Source: Clostridia bacterium
GTDB taxonomy: Bacteria > UBA6262 > WVXT01 > JAUXBS01
Direction of reading: 5' to 3'
NCBI GenBank assembly: GCA_030618495.1
Contig: JAUXDE010000094.1
Coordinates: 1 to 6,412 of the forward strand
Length of the DNA: 6,412 nucleotides
Shown here: in pieces, positions 1 through 6,182 of the stretch
Layout of the letters: each line of letters starts with the position of its first letter
Numbering within the stretch: position 1 is the stretch's first letter
Notes under the pieces: model-generated
What the model saw: the letters and a program-made list of their open reading frames with translations, nothing else
Databases searched by the model: none
What the model was told of the DNA's origin: nothing
Position numbers and translations under genes: made by a program

Positions 1-1
1 T

Positions 2-529
2 TGGCTCACAGAACGACATGGCTACGATCCGACTTTTAACAGGGATGGACTGCTTGCCGGGCCGGTGGATTTCCGCCAGCCGAGATTGTTTGCAAAACTG
101 CAATTGTTGACAGGGGCTATTTCGTTAGCCACGGGTTATGATTCCCGGGGTTACAGGCAGTATGACGACATTAGGCATACGTATAAAGTAAGTGGAAAAG
201 GGTTTTATGTTGTTGGAAGCAAACAGAATGAAGCGCAGTCCAATAATTCCATTGTCAACATAACCCTGGGTTTAAATATTCCTGATTTTGAAGAACTGAA
301 GTTCAACGGGTTTTTAGCGGCAGTAATTACCCTGAATGAAAAACTGTTGCTGCATGCCGAGTACCTGGGGGAGATAGGTAAAATGATGTCCCTTGAAGGT
401 GATTTTTCCTTTGCATTCCATATACCCGTGGCGCCTGAAAGTTTTGGAATTGATATCGGAATTAAGAATGTAGGAAATGCTAATTTAAGCGAGTTCTTCG
501 TGCGGCTTCATCTGGTCAGGATATTATAG
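2..529 (+). CDS. Probable outer-membrane beta-barrel protein, C-terminal part (5' end outside window)
   Basis: The reading frame is open from the left edge (WLTERHGYDPTFNRDG...) to the TAG at 527-529, giving 175 visible residues. A GTG at 65 could be called as a start, but nothing supports it: the frame continues upstream and there is no Shine-Dalgarno sequence. I read this as the tail of a longer gene. The protein shows alternating polar and apolar stretches typical of amphipathic beta strands, for example LFAKLQLLTGAISLATGYD, FNGFLAAVITLNEKLLLHAEYLG and FSFAFHIPVAPESFGIDIGI, with Gly/Asn/Asp-rich turns. The segment around YKVSGKGFYVVGSKQN resembles a pattern I associate with predicted barrel proteins of uncultivated Gram-negative phyla; this is recollection, not a search result. 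It ends in VRIL rather than the aromatic residue typical of many BamA substrates, so the barrel reading is an inference. It lies 15 bases before accA and may share its transcript. Function is unknown. Confidence 0.6.
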   Translation, partial: WLTERHGYDPTFNRDGLLAGPVDFRQPRLFAKLQLLTGAISLATGYDSRGYRQYDDIRHTYKVSGKGFYVVGSKQNEAQSNNSIVNITLGLNIPDFEELKFNGFLAAVITLNEKLLLHAEYLGEIGKMMSLEGDFSFAFHIPVAPESFGIDIGIKNVGNANLSEFFVRLHLVRIL

Positions 530-535
530 TGTAGT

Positions 536-540
536 GGAGG
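536..540 (+). promoter_or_regulatory. Ribosome binding site of accA (GGAGG)
   Basis: GGAGG lies four bases before the ATG at 545, a rather short spacing. Another ATG at 541 directly abuts the motif but reads only Met-Asp-Glu-stop in a different frame, so 545 is the accA start. Confidence 0.7.
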
Positions 541-544
541 ATGG

Positions 545-1534
545 ATGAGTAACGGAATAAAAGGTTTTGATTTTGAAAGTCCGGTGATTGAGCTGGAAGA
601 GAAAATCAAGGAACTGAAGAACCTGGGGGAAAGTGAAAACATTGATTTCTCGAATGAAATAAAAAAACTCCAGCAAAAATGCAGTAAACTGAAAAAGGAT
701 ATATTCTCCAACCTCACCCCTTTTCAGAAAGTATACATGGCGCGCCATCCAAACAGGCCTAACTCAACCGAGTATATAAATATGATATTTGGCGATTTTA
801 TTGAAATGCACGGGGATAGAAATTATTCTGATGACAAGTCCATTGTCGGCGGGATTGCGGATTTTGATGATGATAGCATTATGGTAATAGGCCATCAGAA
901 GGGACGCACCACGGAAGAAAATTTAATGAGGAATTTCGGGATGGCCCGTCCGGAAGGTTACAGAAAGGCATTGAGGTTGATGAGGTTAGCTGAAAAATAT
1001 AACCTGCCGGTTATAACGCTAATAGACACCCCGGGCGCGTATCCGGGCATAGGAGCCGAGGAAAGGGGCCAGGCGGAAGCAATTGCCACTAACCTGAAAG
1101 CTATGGCAGGTCTAAGTGTTCCCCTTGTCTCTGTTGTGATCGGAGAAGGCGGCAGCGGAGGCGCCCTTGGTATTGGCGTGGGGAACAGGGTGTTGATGCT
1201 TGAGAACTCTATTTATTCCGTAATATCGCCGGAAGGATGCGCTTCCATTTTGTGGCGTGACGCTTCAAAGGCGCCTGAAGCGGCATTGGCTTTGAAACTT
1301 ACCGCTTCGGACCTATACAAGTTTAAAATAATTGATGAAGTTATTCTCGAACCGCTGGGTGGAGTGCATCGTGATGTTGAGTTTGTAGCTAAACGTCTTG
1401 CCCGGAGTTTGAAAAAACAACTGGATGAACTGAAGCAAATGACCGCAGAAGAATTGATTCAGGATAGGTATCAGAAGTTCCGTCAAATGGGTAGATTTAT
1501 TGACGGTTCTTTGCAGAAATCTAAAAAGAAATAA
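545..1534 (+). CDS. accA: Acetyl-CoA carboxylase carboxyltransferase subunit alpha
   Basis: AccA pairs with AccD to form the carboxyltransferase that moves the carboxyl group from biotinylated AccB to acetyl-CoA, making malonyl-CoA for fatty-acid synthesis in the cytoplasm. The 329 residues match the family length (about 320). The N-terminus has the usual helical segment (FESPVIELEEKIKELK, residues 10-25, and a Lys/Leu-rich helix to about 50), then LTPFQKVYMARHPNRP (57-72). The crotonase-like core follows: GHQKGRTTEENLMRNFGM (116-133), DTPGAYPGIGAEERGQ (161-176), the oxyanion-type glycine loop GEGGSGGALGIG (200-211), ISPEGCASILWRD (227-239) and EPLGGVHRD (269-277). The start at 545 has GGAGG upstream and gives the expected N-terminus. 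No accD, accB or accC is in the window. It sits 19 bases before fba, probably co-transcribed. The gene is intact and the identification is secure. Confidence 0.97.
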   Translation: MSNGIKGFDFESPVIELEEKIKELKNLGESENIDFSNEIKKLQQKCSKLKKDIFSNLTPFQKVYMARHPNRPNSTEYINMIFGDFIEMHGDRNYSDDKSIVGGIADFDDDSIMVIGHQKGRTTEENLMRNFGMARPEGYRKALRLMRLAEKYNLPVITLIDTPGAYPGIGAEERGQAEAIATNLKAMAGLSVPLVSVVIGEGGSGGALGIGVGNRVLMLENSIYSVISPEGCASILWRDASKAPEAALALKLTASDLYKFKIIDEVILEPLGGVHRDVEFVAKRLARSLKKQLDELKQMTAEELIQDRYQKFRQMGRFIDGSLQKSKKK

Positions 1535-1540
1535 ACAGAA

Positions 1541-1545
1541 AGGAG
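1541..1545 (+). promoter_or_regulatory. Ribosome binding site of fba (AGGAG), decides the start
   Basis: AGGAG (within AAAGGAG) lies eight bases before the ATG at 1554. This fixes the aldolase start there rather than at an in-frame ATG at 1500, which lies inside accA and would add 18 unrelated, basic residues. Confidence 0.85.
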
Positions 1546-1553
1546 AAAAAAGT

Positions 1554-2420
1554 ATGCCGTTAGTGACAACGAAGGAAATGCTTAAGAAGGCTCAAGAGGG
1601 AGGTTATGCTGTTGGCGCGTTCAATGCCAACAACATGGAAATTGCGCAGGCAATAATTGAAGTTGCCGAGGAGGAACGTTCTCCTGTAATACTGCAGGCA
1701 TCGCAGGGAGCGATAAAGTATGCGGGCCTTGATTACATTGTTGCAATAGTAAGGGTGGCGGCAGAGGGGGCAACGGTTCCCGTTGCGCTGCACCTTGACC
1801 ACGGTACGGACCTGGACCAGAACATAAAGTGTTTGAGGGCGGGTTTTACATCGCTTATGGTGGATGGGTCGAAACTGCCTTTTGAGCAGAACGTGGAGAT
1901 AACAAAGAAGGTATGCGATATGGCTCACGCATGCAATATACCCGTTGAGGCGGAAATAGGACAGATAGGGAAAGCCGAGGATACAGATGAGCCGGGCGTT
2001 ACAATAGAGAAAACAAAGGATTTCTTAGCCAAGCCCGAAGAGGCAAAGAAATTCGTTGAACAGACAAAACTTGATTTCCTTGCGGCGGCAGTTGGAACGA
2101 TACACGGCTGCAGGACTCCATTTGCGAAGCTTGAAATAGATCTCATAAAAACAATTCGTAAACTAACGGATGTTCCCATTGTTTTACACGGAGCGTCCGG
2201 TTGCAGCGATGAAGAGGTCAAGAAGGGCATAGCGGCTGGGATTTCAAAGATAAATATCGACACACGAATAAGAATGGCTTTTGTAGGCAAAATGAAAGAA
2301 ATTATGGAGAAAAATCCAAAAGAAATCGATCCCAGGAAAATACTGGGGCCCGCAAAAGACGCTGCGAAGAAAATCGTAAGAAGCAGGATGAAAGTGTTTG
2401 GCTGTACGGGCAAAGCATAA
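1554..2420 (+). CDS. fba: Class II fructose-bisphosphate aldolase
   Basis: This zinc-dependent cytoplasmic aldolase cleaves fructose-1,6-bisphosphate to dihydroxyacetone phosphate and glyceraldehyde-3-phosphate, and runs in reverse in gluconeogenesis. The 288 residues fit the shorter class IIB group (about 285-310). Visible landmarks: GAFNANNMEIAQAII (21-35); HLDHGTDLD (80-88) with the catalytic Asp82 and zinc ligand His83; LMVDGSKLPFEQN (101-113); VEAEIGQIG (131-139) carrying the conserved Glu; further zinc ligands His184 (VGTIHG) and His212 (VLHGASG); and the phosphate-binding NIDT (234-237). The C-terminus, DPRKILGPAKDAAKKIV...FGCTGKA, is classic for the group. The loop after His184 reads GCRTPFAKLEID instead of the usual Gly-Tyr-Lys-rich sequence (see findings). 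The tagatose-bisphosphate aldolases GatY/KbaY are the main alternative, because the families are close; the phosphofructokinase next door favours fructose bisphosphate. The gene ends one base before the palindrome at 2421. Confidence 0.93.
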   Translation: MPLVTTKEMLKKAQEGGYAVGAFNANNMEIAQAIIEVAEEERSPVILQASQGAIKYAGLDYIVAIVRVAAEGATVPVALHLDHGTDLDQNIKCLRAGFTSLMVDGSKLPFEQNVEITKKVCDMAHACNIPVEAEIGQIGKAEDTDEPGVTIEKTKDFLAKPEEAKKFVEQTKLDFLAAAVGTIHGCRTPFAKLEIDLIKTIRKLTDVPIVLHGASGCSDEEVKKGIAAGISKINIDTRIRMAFVGKMKEIMEKNPKEIDPRKILGPAKDAAKKIVRSRMKVFGCTGKA

Positions 2421-2442
2421 AAAAAGGGGACGTCCCCTTTTT
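2421..2442 (+). terminator. Perfect palindrome A5-G4-ACGT-C4-T5; possible intrinsic terminator or dispersed palindromic repeat
   Basis: The 22 bases directly after the fba stop codon are a perfect palindrome: five A, four G, ACGT, four C, five T. As RNA it can form a nine-pair stem with an ACGT loop, or a short GC stem followed by a U run, so it could terminate or attenuate between fba and the phosphofructokinase gene. The flanking A and T runs would let it act on either strand. After one A-T-A interruption comes a second C3-T6 run (2446-2454). Complete termination is doubtful, since I see no clear promoter before the next gene. The GGGGAC/GTCCCC arms also resemble palindromic repeats scattered in some genomes, so a mobile origin is possible. 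Confidence 0.5.
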
Positions 2443-2470
2443 ATACCCTTTTTTACTGAGGTTAGAAAGA

Positions 2471-2475
2471 GAGGT
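2471..2475 (+). promoter_or_regulatory. Ribosome binding site of the phosphofructokinase gene (GAGGT), decides the start
   Basis: GAGGT (within GAGAGGT, 2469-2475) lies six bases before the ATG at 2482. It supports that start over an in-frame ATG at 2398 inside fba, which would translate the palindrome into a stretch with no family resemblance. Confidence 0.8.
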
Positions 2476-2481
2476 AATTTG

Positions 2482-3510
2482 ATGAAGATAGGCGTTTTAA
2501 CGGGCGGCGGTGACTGTCCCGGGTTAAACCCCGCAATTCGGGGTGTGGTTTTGCAGGCGCTGCATTTTGGCTGGGAAACCATTGGTTTTAATGATGGATG
2601 GAAGGGGATAGTGGAGGGATTGACGGAACCCCTTGATATTCATAAGGTTGAAGGGTTAATGAGTAAAGGCGGAAGCATGCTCGGGAACTCAAGAACCAAT
2701 CCTTACAAGGAAGACGGCGGAGTGGAAAAAGTCCTGAAGAATATCAAAAAGTTTGAGCTTGATGGGCTTGTTGTCCTGGGCGGCGACGATACGCTTGGGG
2801 TTGCCAATAAGCTTTACAACGAACATAAAGTGAATATTGTGGGCATTCCAAAGACCATGGACAATGATTTATCGGCTACGGACTACACTTTTGGTTTTGA
2901 TACCGCCGTTAACCTTGCCGTCAATGCCCTTGAGGTTTTAAGGGATACGGGCAGGTCCCACCGAAGGATAATGGTTCTTGAAGTTATGGGAAGGCACGCC
3001 GGATGGGTGGCGTTATTTACGGCCATAGCCGGAGAGGCGGACTGGGTTTTACTTCCCGAGGATGGGGATGTTGATGTAGGTAAGATGTGCGAGCACCTGG
3101 AAAAGGTTTATAAAAGAAGAAAATGCGCTACCGTGGTTGTGTCTGAAGGAATCAGTGTTCCGGGGCAGGATGTTGGCAAGGAAAAACTGGATCAGTTTGG
3201 TCACATGATTTTAAAGAGAAGGGAAGTCGGCAGGCAGATAGTGGAGATACTCGAGAAAAAACTCGGGGTAGAGGCGCGAGTGGGTGTAATAGGTCATATG
3301 CAGAGGGGCGGCCCGCCTACTATTTTTGACAGGATGCTTGGAGTAAGAACCGGAGTTAAAGCGGTCGATTTAGTTAAGGAAAAGAAGTTTGGCACAATGG
3401 TTGCGCTCCAGGGAACCAAGGTTGTCGGGGTGCCTCTTGAAGACGGAGTCGGGAAGTTGAATACGGTTACAAAGGAGTGGTCTGAACTGGCATCCGTTCT
3501 CTTCAAGTAA
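2482..3510 (+). CDS. 6-phosphofructokinase, probably pyrophosphate-dependent (group III type)
   Basis: This PfkA-superfamily enzyme phosphorylates fructose-6-phosphate to fructose-1,6-bisphosphate in the cytoplasm. The 342 residues match group III enzymes (about 340). Landmarks: GVLTGGGDCPGLNPAIRGVV (4-23), LGNSRTNP (67-74), GGDDT (100-104), PKTMDND (123-129) with catalytic Asp127, MGRHAGW (169-175) and GHMQRGG (271-277). Two positions indicate the phosphoryl donor. ATP enzymes such as E. coli PfkA have Gly104 (GGDG) and Gly124 (PGTIDND); here Asp103 and Lys124 occupy these sites, the combination known from PPi-dependent enzymes, where the Asp blocks the ATP alpha-phosphate. I therefore infer PPi as donor, which makes the step reversible. 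The start at 2482 has a good GAGGT and gives the family N-terminus. It follows aldolase by 61 bases and precedes pheT by 12. Family assignment is near certain; donor specificity is inferred. Sedoheptulose-7-phosphate is a possible second substrate, as reported for some PPi enzymes. Confidence 0.93.
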   Translation: MKIGVLTGGGDCPGLNPAIRGVVLQALHFGWETIGFNDGWKGIVEGLTEPLDIHKVEGLMSKGGSMLGNSRTNPYKEDGGVEKVLKNIKKFELDGLVVLGGDDTLGVANKLYNEHKVNIVGIPKTMDNDLSATDYTFGFDTAVNLAVNALEVLRDTGRSHRRIMVLEVMGRHAGWVALFTAIAGEADWVLLPEDGDVDVGKMCEHLEKVYKRRKCATVVVSEGISVPGQDVGKEKLDQFGHMILKRREVGRQIVEILEKKLGVEARVGVIGHMQRGGPPTIFDRMLGVRTGVKAVDLVKEKKFGTMVALQGTKVVGVPLEDGVGKLNTVTKEWSELASVLFK

Positions 3511-3522
3511 AGCAGACAAAAA

Positions 3523-5931
3523 ATGAAAATACCTTTTGATTGGTTAAAAAAATGGGTTGATGTGGATATATCAGTGCAACAGCTTGCTGAAGCGCTTACC
3601 GGGGTTGGCCTGGAAGTTGTAGATATTTCCTATTTTCAGCCGGAGATGGATAATGTTGTTGTTGGCGAGATTTTGAAGGTGAAGCCGCATTCAAACGCAG
3701 ATAACCTTATGACGTGCCAGGTTTCTGACGGCAGGCAGATATTTGCCATCGTTTGCGGCGCCAGGAACATCAAGGAAAGGGACAGGGTTCCCCTGGCAAG
3801 GGTAGGAGCCACTTTGCCGGGTGGCGCAAAAATCAGCAAGAGAAGAATACGCGATGAGGTTTCTGCGGGAATGCTGTGTTCCGAAAAGGAACTTGGGATA
3901 GGCGAAGGACATGAAGGGATACTAATATTGCCCAGGGACGCCAAGCTGGGAGAAAAGGTTGAAAAGATACTGCTCTCCAACCCGGTGATGGATGTTGAAT
4001 TGACTACAAACAGGTCAGACTGCGCAAGTATAATAGGAGTTGCCAGGGAGGTGTCCGCTGTTTTGGGCAAGCCTTTGAAAGTTCCTGATATGGGGTTTGC
4101 CGAGTCGGATATCGGCGTAGACAGTTTGTGCAGGGTAAGGATAGACGCTTCCGACCGGTGTAAGCGTTATGCGGCGCGGGTTATTCAGAATGTTACAGTG
4201 GGGCCTTCTCCCGGATGGCTTGTGAAAAAGCTCAGCCAGGTGGGTATGAGACCTGTAAATAATGTTGTTGATATTACAAACTACGTTCTTGCTGAACTGG
4301 GACACCCCCTTCATTCTTTTGACTACGATAAACTGAGCGCTCATGAGATAGTTGTTAGATGCGCAAATGCCGGGGAACAACTTAAGTGCCTAGACGGCAT
4401 CCAGGTAAAAATGGGAGCCGGGGACCTTGTGATTGCCGACAGTGAAAAACCCGTGGCTTTGGCGGGTATAATCGGCGGCGAGGAAACGGGTGTTAAGGAG
4501 GGCACAAAAAACGTTCTTCTTGAGAGCGCGTATTTTGTTCCCGGAGGGATAAGGAAAAGCGCAGCGGGTATGAATATAAATACGGAAGCGTCATACCGTT
4601 TTGAACGCGGGGTTGACGTTAATAATGTAATCACTGCAATAAACAGGGCTGCCCAATTGCTCCAGAAGTTCTGTGGAGGAACCATTGCCGGGGGTATCGT
4701 TGATGTATACCCCGAACCGTTCCCGGGATATGAACTGGACTTTTCGCCGGGAGATGTTAATAGTGTCCTCGGATGCGACATCCCCGGAAATAAGGTTGTA
4801 GAGATTTTGCAGTCACTCGGATTTGGCTGCCAGTCCAGCCCTGATAACCCGGATTCAGTTGTCGTAAAGGTCCCGTCGTACCGTAACGATATTACCGGCA
4901 GTATTGATATCGTTGAGGAAGTTGCGCGTGTTTACGGTTACAATATGATTCCATCTTCAATGCCCAGGATACAGGTGTCGAATTCATCTTCGGATGAGGT
5001 ATTTGAGTTTTCCGGTTTTGTGAAGGCAATGATGGCAAAATTAGGGTTTTTTGAGGTGATTAATTTCTCCCTGACCGGCGCCGGGGCTCTTGAGGATGCC
5101 GGCAAAAATGAAGCTCCGGAAAACGAAATGCTCAGGATAAGCAATCCCCTGGTATCGGAGCAGAGTTTATTGCGCACAACGCTTCTACCGGGACTGCTGT
5201 CAACGGTCCGCAGGAACCTTAACCATAAGACCGGTGACATGAAAATATTCGAACTGGGAAGGGTTTTCATGAAGGATCGGGAAAAGGGAAAACCTCCCGT
5301 TGAAAGAAGAATGTTGAGCGGTTGCCTTAGCGGCGCGCGGCAGGAAAGTTACTGGGACGAAACACTGAAACCCGTGGATTTTCATTATTTGAAAGGAATC
5401 ATACAATCGGTGCTTGATAAAACAGGGATAGCTGATTATAATTTCAAACACTCGAAGAATCCCGTGTTTAATCCTGCCCGGTCATGTGACATAATTATAA
5501 ATAATTCGAGTATTGGTTCTTTCGGCATGATATCCGGTTCAATGGAGAAGAAGTATGATTTCATCTTTCCGGTATTTGCTTTTGATATTGATTTTGACAG
5601 GCTTTGCGGGATGGCTGATTTTAAAACAAAGTTCAAAAAAATACCCCGGTATCCCGCTATGAGCAGAGACATATCCCTGCTGTCGCCAAAAGGATTGACT
5701 TATGACAGTATTTATGCTAAAATTATTGAAAGTGGAAGCGCCCTGATTAATAATATTCATCTATTTGACATGTATAAAGGCAAGCAGGTGAAGGAGGGCT
5801 ACCAGGGAATGGCTTTCAGGATAATCTATCAGTCCGAAAACAGGACGTTGATTGACCAGGAAGTAAACGATTTGCATCAGAGTATAATTTCGTCGCTCGA
5901 GAAGAGTTTGAGTATAATTATAAGGAAATGA
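3523..5931 (+). CDS. pheT: Phenylalanine--tRNA ligase beta subunit
   Basis: PheT forms the alpha2-beta2 phenylalanyl-tRNA synthetase with PheS; it binds tRNA-Phe and hydrolyses mischarged Tyr-tRNA. The 802 residues are full bacterial length (about 785-800). Domains in order: N-terminal segment MKIPFDWLKKWVDVD (1-15); OB-fold tRNA-binding domain (about 40-150; PHSNADNLMTCQVSDG, 55-70); B3/B4 editing domain (about 210-375; MRPVNNVVDITNYV 242-255, HPLHSFD 261-267, LLESAYF 332-338, YRFERGVD 358-365); B5 domain (about 400-475, ending near YGYNMIPSSMP); catalytic-like core (about 490-690); C-terminal ferredoxin-fold anticodon-binding domain (about 706-801; KIPRYPAMSRDISLL). His261, Ala314 and Glu334 seem to coincide with editing-site residues described for Thermus, from memory. 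The start is certain from the N-terminus, yet there is no recognisable Shine-Dalgarno in the 12 bases after the previous stop, so translation may be coupled. pheS, usually directly upstream, is absent here. The stop overlaps the next start as ATGA. Confidence 0.97.
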   Translation: MKIPFDWLKKWVDVDISVQQLAEALTGVGLEVVDISYFQPEMDNVVVGEILKVKPHSNADNLMTCQVSDGRQIFAIVCGARNIKERDRVPLARVGATLPGGAKISKRRIRDEVSAGMLCSEKELGIGEGHEGILILPRDAKLGEKVEKILLSNPVMDVELTTNRSDCASIIGVAREVSAVLGKPLKVPDMGFAESDIGVDSLCRVRIDASDRCKRYAARVIQNVTVGPSPGWLVKKLSQVGMRPVNNVVDITNYVLAELGHPLHSFDYDKLSAHEIVVRCANAGEQLKCLDGIQVKMGAGDLVIADSEKPVALAGIIGGEETGVKEGTKNVLLESAYFVPGGIRKSAAGMNINTEASYRFERGVDVNNVITAINRAAQLLQKFCGGTIAGGIVDVYPEPFPGYELDFSPGDVNSVLGCDIPGNKVVEILQSLGFGCQSSPDNPDSVVVKVPSYRNDITGSIDIVEEVARVYGYNMIPSSMPRIQVSNSSSDEVFEFSGFVKAMMAKLGFFEVINFSLTGAGALEDAGKNEAPENEMLRISNPLVSEQSLLRTTLLPGLLSTVRRNLNHKTGDMKIFELGRVFMKDREKGKPPVERRMLSGCLSGARQESYWDETLKPVDFHYLKGIIQSVLDKTGIADYNFKHSKNPVFNPARSCDIIINNSSIGSFGMISGSMEKKYDFIFPVFAFDIDFDRLCGMADFKTKFKKIPRYPAMSRDISLLSPKGLTYDSIYAKIIESGSALINNIHLFDMYKGKQVKEGYQGMAFRIIYQSENRTLIDQEVNDLHQSIISSLEKSLSIIIRK

Positions 5932-6173
5932 ATAATATTGAAGTTTTGAGCGGGAAAATACGGGAGTTGTGTTCAGAATGCAAGATTCTTAGAAGTGAAA
6001 ATGACAGGCTTTTAAAGAATGAGGAAAGACTTAAAGAAAAATTGAAATTATTGGAAGAGCAAACAAAAGCTGTTGATAAAATAGCCCGGCAGAATGAGTT
6101 TTTAAATAAGGAAAGGCTGGAAGTAAAGAATCGCCTTAGTAATATCAAGATTAAATTAGAGAAGGTGTTTTAG
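5928..6173 (+). CDS. Small coiled-coil protein, ZapB-like, with CxxC motif
   Basis: The 81-residue protein is almost entirely predicted coiled coil and rich in Lys, Glu and Leu. Reading by hand, a/d positions run I4, L7, I11, L14, C18, L21, N25, L28, E32, L35, L39, L42. After a shift near V49 a second register continues I52, L59, V66, L70, I73, L77, V80. C15 and C18 form a CSEC motif near the N-terminus. The start overlaps the pheT stop by four bases (ATGA) with AAGG immediately before it, indicating translational coupling; zapA starts nine bases after its stop. Size (about 80 residues), all-coil character and the place next to zapA suggest a ZapB-type partner of the FtsZ ring machinery. Coiled coils resemble one another easily, so homology to ZapB is not shown; the cytoplasmic location follows from the lack of a signal or membrane segment. 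The open frame, coupling and heptads make a real gene likely. Confidence 0.72.
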   Translation: MNNIEVLSGKIRELCSECKILRSENDRLLKNEERLKEKLKLLEEQTKAVDKIARQNEFLNKERLEVKNRLSNIKIKLEKVF

Positions 6174-6175
6174 GA
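6172..6175 (+). promoter_or_regulatory. Ribosome binding site of zapA (AGGA)
   Basis: AGGA overlaps the stop codon of the coiled-coil gene and lies seven bases before the ATG at 6183. It supports this start and close translation of the two small genes. Confidence 0.6.
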
Positions 6176-6182
6176 TATAACA

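Noticed and set aside
65-529. GTG at 65 as the start of a complete 154-residue gene
   Set aside because: The frame is open to the window edge with protein-like sequence before it and no ribosome binding site, so the gene starts outside the window.
541-552. Tiny open frame ATG-GAT-GAG-TAA overlapping the accA start
   Set aside because: Its ATG touches the Shine-Dalgarno motif with no spacing, so initiation is unlikely; a chance leader of three codons.
1500-1553. N-terminal extension of the aldolase starting inside accA
   Set aside because: The extra residues have no counterpart in the family, while the ATG at 1554 has an AGGAG eight bases upstream.
1925-2413. Long open frame on the minus strand opposite the aldolase gene
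   Set aside because: It mirrors a well-identified coding gene, has no ribosome binding site or family pattern, and is best explained by codon bias of the + strand gene. The same holds for the other minus-strand frames opposite accA, pheT and the coiled-coil gene.
2421-2454. Riboswitch or structured leader before the phosphofructokinase gene
   Set aside because: The gap is only 61 bases and holds one simple hairpin; there is no room for an aptamer domain.
2398-2481. N-terminal extension of the phosphofructokinase running through the palindrome
   Set aside because: It overlaps the aldolase end and encodes basic residues unlike the family; GAGGT before 2482 marks the true start.
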